NCBI RefSeq assembly: GCF_900142135.1
Contig: NZ_FQZU01000003.1
Location: forward strand, 186,001-250,000
Direction: 5' to 3'
Length of the DNA: 64,000 nucleotides
Source: Desulfatibacillum alkenivorans DSM 16219
GTDB taxonomy: Bacteria > Desulfobacterota > Desulfobacteria > Desulfobacterales > Desulfatibacillaceae
This document shows, piece after piece, positions 34,598-43,332 of this stretch. The position numbers and the translations under genes were made by a program. The notes under the pieces were generated by a model. That model was not told where the DNA came from, made no database searches, and saw only the letters and a list, made by a program, of their open reading frames with translations. The first letter of the stretch is position 1; the number at the start of each line of letters is the position of its first letter.

Positions 34598-37216
34598 TCA
34601 GAGTGCGGCGGTCTTTTCCGCACTGCGGATTCTTTGCGCCGCTTCCCTGGCTATGGCCCTGGCCTCGGCGCAAACATTGGCTTCCTTTTTCAAGTAAAGC
34701 ATGATGCCGGCCCAGAGGGGGAGCAGGCAGTATAATAATGGAGAGGCCTTCAACAGGTCTGCAACGGCTTCACCCATGCCTTGGGCCGTCAGCGCCATGG
34801 CGGCTTGAATGATTTCAGCCAGCTTCCGGATGGGCGGAGGGCTTTTATTCTCCAAGGCGAGCAGGGCGTCCTTGAAGGCTTCCATGGCGGAGGACTGGGG
34901 CGGGGGCTCCGTATGGGAAGAAGGCGGCGGAGGGGCTGCGGGTTTTTCCGCAGGCCCTGGATGTGCAGGCGGGTCTGCAAGCCGGAAATCATCGCGCCGG
35001 TTATCTCCATGAATTTCCTCCGGCGGCGGAGGGGCTGCAGGAAGCCCTTCGGGCTCCTCCATCCCCAACATTATTTTGACCTGGGGCAGCATTGGACTAA
35101 GCTCCTGGCTTGAAAAAACATCCAGCAGCTTTTTGGCCTGGAGCGGGTTGCTCCCGAAATCCTCCAGAAAAGCCCGGGCCAGACTCAGTGCTTGTTCCGG
35201 GCTTCCGGACAGGCCTTCCAGCAGCATAAGCCCCTCCCAGGCGTCAAAGCAGGCGGGTTCCATGCTTAGGGCTTTTTCAAAGGCCGACTTCGCCTTGGGG
35301 GCGTCCCCCAATTTGTCCGTCAAGATGCGGCCTATGAGCGCCCAGCCTTTGGCGTCATTCGGCCTGCACTCAGCGGCGGATTGATAGGCTTGTCCGGCTT
35401 CCGGCGTTTTTCCTTGTTTTTCCAGGAATTCAGCCAATGCGACAAAGGCCAGGGGATTGTCCGGCTCAATATTGGCGGCTTCTTCATAGGCGCGGAGAGC
35501 GGATTGGCCCCGCTCCAGCTTCTCATGCAGCCGCCCCATGCACACGCGGAATTCCGAGGATCGAGGCTCCAACTCTATGGCAATGCGATAGGCTTGCTCC
35601 GCTTCCACGTAGTTTTTAAGGTTTTCATGGAGCAGGCGGCCCAGCCCAGCCCAGATCCAGGCCTGATTCGCGTCTTTTTCAATGGCTTGAAGGTAGGCGT
35701 TTTCGGCGTCTTCGTACAAATGCAGCTCCGTCCGGAGCAATTGCCCGAGCCTTCCCCAGGCCCAGGGGTGGTCAGGCTGGATGGACAGGGTTTTGGTGTA
35801 AGCCTGCACCGCGTCCTCAAACAGCCCTTCGGCTTCAAATAATTTGGCCAGTTCAGTCCAGCCTGCGGCGTCGTCCGGCCCAGGGGACGGGGGATTGGGG
35901 GTATGGGCAAAATTAACGGAAGAAGAAGGAGGCGGCTGACGCTCCGGCTCAGGCGGCGATAGGGGGGCTTCTGCAAGAGAAGAAAAAGACGGGGGCCGCC
36001 TAACAAGAGGGGCCTCCGGGGGCTCTTCGGCGGTAGGCGGACCTGTCTCCCCGGCGGAGTCTTTTTCGGAAGTCAGCGGCAGGGCTATGTCTTCCAGGCA
36101 AAAGGCCTCTAAAAATAAACACAGTCCGGTTACCTGTTGAAAATGCCCTGGCCCGGTCCTCACAAGGTAGTTGAGGTTATTGGCGGGCCCGTCCAGTTCG
36201 TAGGATTTCACCCTGCCTTGCTTGCCCGTGACGCGCACCCTGCCGCGCTTGACAAGGCGATTAAGCAAAGAACTGGCCTTATTGACGTCCATGTCCGCTT
36301 TTCGGGCTATCGCCCGCGCGGCGGCCGGAGCCCATTCATCCGCAAGAGCCGCATACACTTTTCTTTCCACCGCCGGAAGCTCCTGAAGCAGTCCTTTATA
36401 ATAAGGCGTGTGGCGGTCCAGGACGTATAAAAAGGATGCGACGGGGTCTGCGACGGGATCCCGGGCGCAAGAGTCTACAAGAAAAGCTGATAACCGGGGA
36501 TTGCCCCGGCACAGGCATCGGCACAAGGCGCTTTCCACAGGCAGGGGCTCTCTGTCAACGGCCTCGCGCCATAGTGCGATGGTTTCCTGGTCGTTTAAAG
36601 GCTCCAGGCGGAGAACCGTAAAAAAGCTCTTAAGCTCTGCAGGAAAGCGGGAGGCGTTGGCGTCGTCCATGGTTCCAACCATGGAGAGCCACGGCTCATA
36701 GGTGAGTATTTGCTTCAACAGATTCGCTTCCTGGTTGGGCGCCTGCTGGATAAGCAGGACGTCCAGGTCGTCCGCAATCAGGACCAGGGTCTTACCCTGG
36801 CTGCGTGCGATTTTTTCCAGCAGATCAAGAGCCTTTCCCCGTTGGGCGCCGGGGTAGGCTTCTTCCATAACCTTCCTTAAGTCCGGATCATCCGGCGGAA
36901 GCAGGAGATGAAGGGCTTCCATAAAAAATCCGCCTAAATTGAAAACGTGAGGCAGATCCTGAGGCAGCAAGACAGGCAGCTTATCCGGCTTTTTCGCCAA
37001 TTGCTCTGCAATGGCCCCCGCCATCATGGTTTTGCCCCCGCCCCAAGGGCCTTGGATTAAGAGGGAAGGGGCGGCGGATTGGGGATGTTGGGGCGCAGCA
37101 TGGGCGGGGCGGAGGCGGTCGACGCATTGGGCGACGAAATCCCGGCGCAGGAAGGCGTTTTGCGATGACGGCTTTCCTTGGGGAAGCCATGGGTTATGTC
37201 TACAGGATGGAGTCAT
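34598..37216 (-). CDS. ATPase, winged-helix and TPR protein with C-terminal membrane span
   Basis: 872 residues. An N-terminal NTPase has Walker A GPWGGGKT (56-63) and Walker B TLVLIADDLD (143-152), with downstream Leu-rich helices and a winged-helix-like part around 285-345 (AARAIARKADMDVNKASSLL). A Pro-rich linker leads to at least five TPR-like repeats (about 450-660), then a second Pro-rich linker and one hydrophobic span near residue 840 (LLYCLLPLWAGIMLYL). This resembles STAND signalling ATPases with a protein-interaction tail, here tethered to the membrane. The function is unknown. Its promoter carries one of four palindromic repeats shared with the divergent XRE-cupin gene. Confidence 0.85.
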   Translation of the reverse strand: MTPSCRHNPWLPQGKPSSQNAFLRRDFVAQCVDRLRPAHAAPQHPQSAAPSLLIQGPWGGGKTMMAGAIAEQLAKKPDKLPVLLPQDLPHVFNLGGFFMEALHLLLPPDDPDLRKVMEEAYPGAQRGKALDLLEKIARSQGKTLVLIADDLDVLLIQQAPNQEANLLKQILTYEPWLSMVGTMDDANASRFPAELKSFFTVLRLEPLNDQETIALWREAVDREPLPVESALCRCLCRGNPRLSAFLVDSCARDPVADPVASFLYVLDRHTPYYKGLLQELPAVERKVYAALADEWAPAAARAIARKADMDVNKASSLLNRLVKRGRVRVTGKQGRVKSYELDGPANNLNYLVRTGPGHFQQVTGLCLFLEAFCLEDIALPLTSEKDSAGETGPPTAEEPPEAPLVRRPPSFSSLAEAPLSPPEPERQPPPSSSVNFAHTPNPPSPGPDDAAGWTELAKLFEAEGLFEDAVQAYTKTLSIQPDHPWAWGRLGQLLRTELHLYEDAENAYLQAIEKDANQAWIWAGLGRLLHENLKNYVEAEQAYRIAIELEPRSSEFRVCMGRLHEKLERGQSALRAYEEAANIEPDNPLAFVALAEFLEKQGKTPEAGQAYQSAAECRPNDAKGWALIGRILTDKLGDAPKAKSAFEKALSMEPACFDAWEGLMLLEGLSGSPEQALSLARAFLEDFGSNPLQAKKLLDVFSSQELSPMLPQVKIMLGMEEPEGLPAAPPPPEEIHGDNRRDDFRLADPPAHPGPAEKPAAPPPPSSHTEPPPQSSAMEAFKDALLALENKSPPPIRKLAEIIQAAMALTAQGMGEAVADLLKASPLLYCLLPLWAGIMLYLKKEANVCAEARAIAREAAQRIRSAEKTAAL

Positions 37217-37233
37217 GGGCGGCCGCCTTATTC

Positions 37234-37732
37234 AACAATTTTGTTGGTAAAGAGAGCCTACAATAAAAGAAAGGATATATCAAGGGGTTAATTCAAAATA
37301 ATGCAATATTCCTTTTGGGGAGGGGATTTGGAAGGGCGCGTAGGAGAGGTGTTGGCGTGGGATTTTCCAGTTTTAAACAATTTTGTTGGCATATCGGACG
37401 GCTCGGATCCTCCACCGGACGTCAAGGAATGGGGGCCTTGGGCGGAAATCTTCGCCCCTGGTAAGGGTTTTGTTATAATATCCTTTTAATATAAATTGGT
37501 TATCGTTTGCGTCCATGCTGAAAGGGTTGTTAGATTAAAAAAACATATTTGTTGGTATATTATTCTGCAATGCTATTGCTCCTTGCTCCCTCCAAATAAT
37601 ACCGCCGCAGCGAATCCCCGCCCCTCTATCTCTTAGCTGAGATAACCGTCCGAAAATTCATCTATAAAATGGTAATTTCCAGGAAGGTCGCTGGAGGAGC
37701 CTGCTACTGAGATTTTGCAAACAAATTTGTTG
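37234..37732 (+). repeat. Four dispersed copies of the palindromic motif AACAwwTTTGTTG
   Basis: AACAATTTTGTTGG at 37234-37247 and 37376-37389, AACATATTTGTTGG at 37542-37555, and AACAAATTTGTTG at 37720-37732. The last contains the perfect palindrome AACAAATTTGTT. Spacings are 142, 166 and 178 bases. Copy 1 lies just downstream of the leftward -10 of the ATPase gene and copy 4 just upstream of the rightward -35 of the XRE-cupin gene, as expected for operators of one DNA-binding protein. Confidence 0.8.
37255..37283 (-). promoter_or_regulatory. Candidate promoter of the ATPase-TPR gene
   Basis: On the minus strand TTGATA (37283-37278), 17 bases, TAGGCT (37260-37255), about 39 bases before the ATG. 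Repeat copy 1 covers roughly the start point, so the regulator could block initiation. Confidence 0.5.
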
Positions 37733-37754
37733 TATAAAAGGACTGGAAATCTCT

Positions 37755-37783
37755 TTGACATCAATAAAACGATCCCCCACAAT
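37755..37783 (+). promoter_or_regulatory. Promoter of the XRE-cupin gene
   Basis: TTGACA (37755-37760), 17 bases, CACAAT (37778-37783), 44 bases before the ATG. Repeat copy 4 ends 22 bases upstream of the -35 box. Confidence 0.6.
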
Positions 37784-37826
37784 ACACCCCAACTCACCTT
37801 AACTCCCAACGCCCAAGGAGACTGCC

Positions 37827-38381
37827 ATGCCCCCAAAAAAGAAAGCAAAAAACATTTCCACAGGACAAAGAATCCATGCCCTGAGAATAGATAAGGATAT
37901 GGACCTGGAAACCCTGGCTAATGAGACGGGCCTTGCCGTGGACACCCTGGAAAAAATTGAGTCCGGAGAAAACATGCCCTCCGTGGGCTCTCTGCTGCAG
38001 ATCGCCAGAGCCCTGGAGGTGGACTCGGCCTTTTTTCTGGAAAAGGAGGCCAAGACCACGAAAAAGGGCCTGGCCAAAGCCTATTCCGAGCGCACATCCC
38101 ATTACGCCTACACAACCCTTTCGCCGGGCGCACGGCACAAGCACATGAAGGCTTTTAAGATTGAAATTCCCCCCAGGCAGGAGCACGACGGCGTCAGCTA
38201 CCAGCATGAAGGGGAGGAGTTTGTCTACGTGCTTTCCGGCAAGGTGGAGGTGACCGTGGGCGAGCATGTGAACAAGTTGGAGGAAGGCGGGTCTCTGCAT
38301 TTTAATTCCGGCCTTCGCCATCTGCTGAAAAACCCCGGCGGCGACACAGCCCTGCTGCTGGTGGTGGTCTACACCCCTTAA
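37827..38381 (+). CDS. XRE-family regulator with cupin sensor domain
   Basis: 184 residues. Residues 12-66 are an XRE helix-turn-helix (RIHALRIDKDMDLETLANET, then LEKIESGENMPSVGSLLQIA). Residues 100-182 are a cupin barrel with HEGEEFVYVLSGKVEV and the second motif FNSGLRHLLKN; the metal-type His-x-His pair is partly kept. Such proteins sense small acids or amino-acid-like ligands and regulate nearby genes. AAGGAGAC lies before the ATG. The closely following acyl-CoA dehydrogenase (29 bases) is probably co-transcribed. It is the natural candidate for binding the four repeats upstream, including its own promoter (inference). Confidence 0.9.
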   Translation: MPPKKKAKNISTGQRIHALRIDKDMDLETLANETGLAVDTLEKIESGENMPSVGSLLQIARALEVDSAFFLEKEAKTTKKGLAKAYSERTSHYAYTTLSPGARHKHMKAFKIEIPPRQEHDGVSYQHEGEEFVYVLSGKVEVTVGEHVNKLEEGGSLHFNSGLRHLLKNPGGDTALLLVVVYTP

Positions 38382-38410
38382 CCTCTAAAATATGAAAAGG
38401 AGCGAGGACC

Positions 38411-39550
38411 ATGTCCTTTCGATTGACTGCCGAGCAGAAAATGGTCCGGAAAATGGTGCGGGAATTCGCCCGCGGGGAGTTGATGCCCACCGCCGCCGAA
38501 AGGGATCGGACCAAGGAGTTTCCCGCTGACAATTTAAAAGAAATGGCCGAACTGGGCCTTTTGGGCATGATGGTGCCGCCCGAATACGAAGGCGCCGGAG
38601 CCGATGCGGTCAGCTATGTGCTGGCCTTGTCCGAGGTCGCCTACGCCTGCGCCTCCACCGCGGTCATCATGAGCGTCCACAACTCCATTGTGTGCGACAG
38701 CATTTTGCACCTTGGCACGGACGAACAAAAGCAGCGGTATCTCCCAGCCCTGGCCATGGGCGAGATGATCGGCGCCTTCGCCATGACCGAACCCCTGGCC
38801 GGATCAGATCCCCTGCGCCAGGAAACCACAGCCGTTCAGGACGGCGACCACTACATCATCAACGGGGTCAAACGGTTCATCACTTCCGGCAAAAACGCCG
38901 GGGTGGTTATCGTCACGGCAAAAACCGACCCCAGCAAACGCCACCGCGGCATCACAGCCTTTTTGGTGGATACGGGAACGCCGGGCTTTTCCGTAGGCCG
39001 CCTGGAGGACAAAATGGGCCTGCGCGCTTCGGACACGGCGGATCTGTATTTTGAAGATTGCCGGGTTCCGGCCTCCCAGATACTGGGCGGCGAAGGCGGC
39101 GGATTTTCCCTGGCCATGAAAGCTCTGGACGGCGGACGCATAGGCATCGCCGCCCAATCCATCGGGGTGGCCCAGGCCTGTCTGGACGCGGCCGTCAAGT
39201 ACGCCAAGGAGCGGGAGCAGTTCGGCAAGCCCATCGGGCAATTTCAGGGGGTTTCCGGCCCTCTGGCGGATATCGCCACGGAAATCCATGCAGCCAGGCT
39301 CATGGCTCTGGACGCCGCCTCCCGCAAGGATCGGGGCCAAAATTTCACCATGGAAGCCTCCATGGCCAAGCTCTTTGCATCCGAAATGGTCAACCGGGTT
39401 ACGGCCAAGGCCTTGCAAATTCATGGCGGATACGGTTATACCAAAGACTACCCTGTGGAGAGGTATTACCGGGACGCGCGGGTTTTCACTATTTACGAGG
39501 GAACGTCCGAAATACAGCGCATTGTGATCTCCCGGCATCTGCTAAAATAA
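38411..39550 (+). CDS. Acyl-CoA dehydrogenase
   Basis: 379 residues, the usual length. FAD and substrate motifs: AFAMTEPLAGSDP, ITSGKNAGVVIVTAKT, REQFGKPIGQFQ, QIHGGYGYTKDYPVERYYRDA and, at the very end, YEGTSEIQRIVISRHLLK with the catalytic-base Glu363 at the short/branched short-chain position. It oxidises an acyl-CoA to the 2-enoyl-CoA and passes electrons to ETF. Butyryl-, 2-methylbutyryl- or similar short-chain substrates are likely from the position of the Glu; exact choice is not visible. AAAAGGAGC precedes the ATG. Confidence 0.94.
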   Translation: MSFRLTAEQKMVRKMVREFARGELMPTAAERDRTKEFPADNLKEMAELGLLGMMVPPEYEGAGADAVSYVLALSEVAYACASTAVIMSVHNSIVCDSILHLGTDEQKQRYLPALAMGEMIGAFAMTEPLAGSDPLRQETTAVQDGDHYIINGVKRFITSGKNAGVVIVTAKTDPSKRHRGITAFLVDTGTPGFSVGRLEDKMGLRASDTADLYFEDCRVPASQILGGEGGGFSLAMKALDGGRIGIAAQSIGVAQACLDAAVKYAKEREQFGKPIGQFQGVSGPLADIATEIHAARLMALDAASRKDRGQNFTMEASMAKLFASEMVNRVTAKALQIHGGYGYTKDYPVERYYRDARVFTIYEGTSEIQRIVISRHLLK

Positions 39551-39605
39551 AGGCAAGGCCCGGCCGGGCTGCGGGCGGCCGGACGAAAAATGGAAAGGAA
39601 AGAGC

Positions 39606-40319
39606 ATGGCGATGGTTGAATATGAATTAAAAGAGCACGTGGCGGTTTTGACCATGAACAACGGCGAAAACCGCTTCAACCCCACCTACTTGGGGGAATT
39701 TTTGGATCTCCTGGACGAGATTGAAAACAAGACGGAAGCCACGACCCTGGTTGTGAAGTCCGCCAACGAAAAAATCTGGTGCAACGGCCTGGACCTGGAC
39801 TGGCTCATGCCTGTGGTGCAGGCCAAGGACGTGGAAACCTCCAAAAAGTTTTTTTATCAGTTGAACGATCTGTTCAGAAGACTGCTGGTCTATCCCCTGA
39901 CCACCATCGCCGCCATCAACGGCCACGCTTTCGCCGGCGGCGCCATTTTGACAGGCGCCTTTGACTTCCGCTACATGCGGACCGACCGGGGCTTTTTCTG
40001 CATTCCGGAAGTGGATATCAGCATTCCTTTTCTGCCCGGCATGATGGCTTTGCTGCGCAATGTCATGTCCAACAACGTCATGCATTTCATGGGACTCACC
40101 GGCTCCCGCATGACCGCCCAGCAATGTCTGGACGCCAAAATGGTGGCCGGCGCCTACCACATTGACGAAATGATGGACAAAGTTATGGAGTTCGCCCTGA
40201 CCCAGAACAAGCGCCGTCAGGTGGCGGCCGCCATTAAAGAGGAAATGCACCGCGACATCCTGTACGCCATCAACGAACTGGATCCGCCCATCATCGAGAC
40301 CGGCAGGCTTCAGGTGTAA
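39606..40319 (+). CDS. Crotonase-family protein, isomerase-like (paralogue A)
   Basis: 237 residues. The crotonase fold is clear (AAINGHAFAGGAILTGAFDF), but the first hydratase Glu is absent (AGGAI); one acid remains in CIPEVDISIPF, the pattern of delta3,delta2-enoyl-CoA isomerases. The oxyanion motif is altered to WCNGLDLDWL. It is closely related to the leftward protein at 44305-45024 (shared TMNNGENR / TMDNGENR, GLDLDWL / GVDLDWL, DRGFFCIPEVDISIPF / DRGFFCFPEVDVNIPF). It follows the acyl-CoA dehydrogenase by 55 bases and would shift double bonds of unsaturated acyl-CoAs. Confidence 0.85.
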   Translation: MAMVEYELKEHVAVLTMNNGENRFNPTYLGEFLDLLDEIENKTEATTLVVKSANEKIWCNGLDLDWLMPVVQAKDVETSKKFFYQLNDLFRRLLVYPLTTIAAINGHAFAGGAILTGAFDFRYMRTDRGFFCIPEVDISIPFLPGMMALLRNVMSNNVMHFMGLTGSRMTAQQCLDAKMVAGAYHIDEMMDKVMEFALTQNKRRQVAAAIKEEMHRDILYAINELDPPIIETGRLQV

Positions 40320-40327
40320 ATTTTTTG

Positions 40328-40360
40328 TGAGGACCGGCGCCCGCCGGTCCTCATTATCTT
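40328..40360 (+). terminator. Hairpin terminator after crotonase A
   Basis: TGAGGACCGGC (40328-40338) and GCCGGTCCTCA (40343-40353) form an 11-base stem with a GCCC loop, followed by the moderately T-rich ATTATCTTGT. It ends the XRE-cupin/acyl-CoA dehydrogenase group. Confidence 0.7.
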
Positions 40361-40452
40361 GTCCTCCCGCCCTTCCCCTGATAAGATGTCTCCTTTAAAG
40401 CCGACCACTTAAACGGCCTGCGGCTCACCAAAATTTAAGGAGACTATAAACC

Positions 40453-41850
40453 ATGCCTTACACCAAAATTGTGGCCACCCTGGGGCCTGCCAGCGATTCG
40501 CCGGAGGCCATGAGGGCCTTGATTAAAAACGGCATGAACGTAGCCAGGATCAACTTCGCCCACGGCACGCACGAGGAGCACGCCAAAAAGATCGCCGACC
40601 TCCGCGCCATTTCCAGTGAACTGGGCATTCCCGTCGCCATCCTGCAGGATTTGGGAGGCCCCAAAATCCGGGTGGGCGATCTGCCGTCCGAAGGCGTCAG
40701 CCTTAAGGCTGGAGACTTGTTCTGCCTGTATTCGGAAGAAGGCAAGGGCGATAAACGAGGCGTTTCCGTAACCTATCCGGAGCTTCCCGATGAAGTGGAA
40801 ACCGGCGACCCCATTTTGCTGGCCGACGGCCTCCTGGAACTGGAAGTGGTTGATGCCAGACCCACTTGCGTGGAATGCCGGGTGGTAACGGGCGGCGTCC
40901 TCACCTCTCATAAAGGGATCAACCTGCCCACGCGCACGTTAAAGACATCCGCCTTGACGGAGAAGGACATCAAGGATCTGGATTTCGGCATGGACGAAGG
41001 CGTGGATTACGTGGGCGTTTCTTTTGTCCGGTCCGCCGCGGACATCCGCATGGTCAAAGATCGGATGATCGGCCGCCAGGCCCCGGTCATCGCCAAAATC
41101 GAAAAGCACGAGGCCATCGCCAATATTGACGAAATTCTTGAAGAGGCCGACGGAATCATGGTGGCCAGGGGGGATTTGGGCGTGGAAGTCCCCCTGGAAG
41201 AAGTTCCCACCTACCAGAAAATACTGATCCGAAAGGCCAACGCCCTGGGCAAGCCGGTCATCACAGCCACCCAGATGCTTCGCTCCATGGTGGATTCTCC
41301 CCGGCCCACCCGCGCCGAAGCCACGGACGTGGCCAACGCGGTGTTGGACGGCACGGACGCGGTCATGCTTTCGGAGGAAACCGCCATGGGCGCCTATCCC
41401 ATTGAAGCGGTGCAATACATGGCCCGAATCGCCAAAAAGGCGGAGGAAACCTTTTCTTACGAACACCGCTTGAAGCAGCATCCGGAAAAAGATATGGCGG
41501 ACTCCGTGGCCCATGCTTCCTGCGTTCTGGCGGAGCATTTGGGAGCCTCCGCCATCCTGGCGGCCACGGCTTCCGGCCTGACCGCCAAGAAGATATCCCA
41601 TTTCAGGCCCCAAAGAAAGATTGTGGCCTTGTCTCCCAACGAGTCGACAGTGCGGGAATTGTCCTTATATTGGGGATGTACGCCGGTGTTGGTGTCGTCG
41701 CCCAAAGACACGGACGCATTGATCAACTCGTCGGCCAGGGCGGCCCTGGACCATGGCCTGATTTCCAAAGGAGACCTGGTGGTGATTACCGCGGGGCATC
41801 CTATCGGAGGGGCGGGCACGACCAATATGTTGAGGGTTATGCAGCTTTAA
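40453..41850 (+). CDS. pyk: Pyruvate kinase
   Basis: 465 residues. Motifs in order: TKIVATLGPAS, ARINFAHGTHEEH (His where many have Ser-His-Gly), KGINLPTRTLKTSALTEKD, IAKIEKHEAI with the catalytic Lys, MVARGDLGVEVPLEEVP, ITATQMLRSMVDSPRPTRAE and DAVMLSEETAMGAYP. A C-terminal allosteric-type domain of about 115 residues follows. It makes pyruvate and ATP from phosphoenolpyruvate. AAGGAG lies 11 bases before the ATG. Monocistronic by spacing. Confidence 0.97.
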   Translation: MPYTKIVATLGPASDSPEAMRALIKNGMNVARINFAHGTHEEHAKKIADLRAISSELGIPVAILQDLGGPKIRVGDLPSEGVSLKAGDLFCLYSEEGKGDKRGVSVTYPELPDEVETGDPILLADGLLELEVVDARPTCVECRVVTGGVLTSHKGINLPTRTLKTSALTEKDIKDLDFGMDEGVDYVGVSFVRSAADIRMVKDRMIGRQAPVIAKIEKHEAIANIDEILEEADGIMVARGDLGVEVPLEEVPTYQKILIRKANALGKPVITATQMLRSMVDSPRPTRAEATDVANAVLDGTDAVMLSEETAMGAYPIEAVQYMARIAKKAEETFSYEHRLKQHPEKDMADSVAHASCVLAEHLGASAILAATASGLTAKKISHFRPQRKIVALSPNESTVRELSLYWGCTPVLVSSPKDTDALINSSARAALDHGLISKGDLVVITAGHPIGGAGTTNMLRVMQL

Positions 41851-41881
41851 ACCGCATTCATTCAGGCAAGGGAGATAAGAT

Positions 41882-42508
41882 ATGGATTTTAAGGAAATAG
41901 TCAAAACACGAAGAGCAGCGAATTTTTTCGACCCGAACAAGCCGGTGGCCAAGGAAACCATCCGGGAACTGGTGGAAATGGCCGCCCAATCCCCGTCCAG
42001 TTATAACCTGCAGCCGTGGAGCCTTATGATCCTGGAAGACCCGGACGACAAAGCCCGACTGAGGAAGCTGGCTTTTGACCAGCCCAAGATCACGGACGCT
42101 CCGGTTGTTTTTATGGTGCTGGGGGATCGGAACGCCTGGAAAGAGGGCGACAAGTCCTTTGAAATGAATTTCGCCGAAATGGTCAAATCCGGAATGCCCG
42201 AGGCCAATAAGACGGGCCTGGCCAAAACCATGATCAGCCTTTACGGCGCCAGCCAGGATCATATGCAGGCCTTTGCCGCCAAAAACGCCGGCTTTTTCGG
42301 CATGTCCCTGATGTACGCAGCCAAAAGCCTGGGCCTGGAATCCCATCCCATGGACGGGTTCGACCATAACGGAGTGAAAAAGGAATTCAACATCCCGGAT
42401 AACTATTGGATTCCGCTGATTATGTCCATCGGCTATTTTGACGAATCCAAGGAATACCCCGCCCCGAAATGGCGGAAGTCCTTTGAAGATATCGTCGTCT
42501 CCTTTTAG
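41882..42508 (+). CDS. Nitroreductase-family flavoprotein
   Basis: 208 residues. It has the FMN-binding opening (IVKTRRAANFFDPNKPVAKE), the PSSYNLQPWSLMIL substrate/FMN loop, and a C-terminal GYFDESKEYPAPK of the NfnB/NfsB-like group. It would reduce nitro compounds, quinones or other acceptors with NAD(P)H; the physiological substrate is unknown. GGGAGA precedes the ATG, 31 bases after pyruvate kinase. Confidence 0.9.
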   Translation: MDFKEIVKTRRAANFFDPNKPVAKETIRELVEMAAQSPSSYNLQPWSLMILEDPDDKARLRKLAFDQPKITDAPVVFMVLGDRNAWKEGDKSFEMNFAEMVKSGMPEANKTGLAKTMISLYGASQDHMQAFAAKNAGFFGMSLMYAAKSLGLESHPMDGFDHNGVKKEFNIPDNYWIPLIMSIGYFDESKEYPAPKWRKSFEDIVVSF

Positions 42509-42545
42509 ATAAAGGCGCTGGCGCAAAAAAACGTTTCAAGCTGAA

Positions 42546-42575
42546 CCGCGGCGCTTCTTTGAAGCAGCGCCGCGG
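42546..42575 (+). terminator. Possible terminator after nitroreductase
   Basis: CCGCGGCGC (42546-42554) pairs with GCGCCGCGG (42567-42575), with an inner TTC/GAA. The T-rich stretches (GGCATTTTTGCATTTTTT) follow only after about seven bases, so termination is likely but not certain. Confidence 0.45.
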
Positions 42576-42606
42576 CATAGGGCATTTTTGCATTTTTTCC
42601 AGGCTG

Positions 42607-42635
42607 TTGACAGAGGCGTATAAATCCTTTATTTT
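42607..42635 (+). promoter_or_regulatory. Promoter of efp
   Basis: TTGACA (42607-42612), 17 bases, TATTTT (42630-42635). It lies 67 bases before the efp ATG and just after the hairpin that may stop upstream transcription. Confidence 0.65.
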
Positions 42636-42702
42636 ACGCTCCAAAAAATCACTCGGTTCAGGTTCGTTAAGGCCGGGAATAAACCATAGAGAGGTTGTAT
42701 GC

Positions 42703-43266
42703 ATGATTAACGCAGGCGAATTAAGAAAAAACACCAAGCTGATGATTGAAGGGGAGCCCTACGTAATGTTGGAGGTTCAGTTCGTCAAGCCTGGCAAGGG
42801 GGTTGCCTTTTATAAATGCAAAATGCGCAATCTCATGACCGGCTCCCTGCTGGAAAGAACATACCGTTCCGGCGACACCTTCGAACCAGCCACCCTGGAA
42901 GAAAAGAAAATGCAGTACTTGTACGCCCAGGGCGACGAATACTATTTTATGGACGTCAAAACCTACGATCAGGTCATGCTGACTGCGGAAGCCGTGGGCG
43001 ACGCAACGGAGTATTTGATCGACAACCTGGAAATGGACATCCTGTTCTTTGAAAACAAAGCCATCGGCATCACCCTGCCTAACTTTGTGGAACTGGAAGT
43101 CACCCAGGCTGATCCCTGGGTCAAGGGCGATTCCGTCGCGGGCGACTCCAAACCCGTCACCTTGCAAACGGGCATGGTCATCCAGGTTCCGCCTTTTGTG
43201 GAAGAAGGCGCCATCATCCAGGTGGATACGCGCACCCGCGCTTATGTAACCCGGGTGAAAAAGTAA
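42703..43266 (+). CDS. efp: Translation elongation factor P
   Basis: 187 residues from the ATG at 42703, eight bases after AGAGAGG; earlier in-frame codons are not part of the family. The KOW-like first domain holds the modification loop VKPGKG with Lys32 (E. coli Lys34), which EpmA would lysylate. Two OB-fold domains follow, ending in the typical VDTRTRAYVTRV. EF-P relieves ribosome stalling at proline runs. The lysyl ligase EpmA is encoded next, which fixes the modification branch used. Confidence 0.97.
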   Translation: MINAGELRKNTKLMIEGEPYVMLEVQFVKPGKGVAFYKCKMRNLMTGSLLERTYRSGDTFEPATLEEKKMQYLYAQGDEYYFMDVKTYDQVMLTAEAVGDATEYLIDNLEMDILFFENKAIGITLPNFVELEVTQADPWVKGDSVAGDSKPVTLQTGMVIQVPPFVEEGAIIQVDTRTRAYVTRVKK

Positions 43267-43293
43267 CGGCGCCATTCAAAATGCGGTGCGATT

Positions 43294-43321
43294 CGGGGGC
43301 TTTACAGCCCCCGTTGTTTTT
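43294..43321 (+). terminator. Terminator/attenuator between efp and epmA
   Basis: CGGGGGC (43294-43300) and GCCCCCG (43307-43313), loop TTTACA, then TTGTTTTT. It sits only about 12 bases before the TTG start of epmA and could lower epmA expression relative to efp. Confidence 0.75.
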
Positions 43322-43332
43322 GAGGGAAACAT

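Larger units (their letters stand above)
37217..37826 (+). other. 610-base regulatory intergenic region
   Basis: No credible gene; a 62-codon frame at 37301-37489 lacks a ribosome site. The region is AT-rich and carries four copies of a palindromic motif, one leftward and one rightward promoter. It separates divergent genes and looks like a shared control region far longer than the other gaps of this window. Confidence 0.75.

Noticed and set aside
37301-37489. 62-codon frame in the repeat region
   Set aside because: No ribosome site and it overlaps one operator copy.
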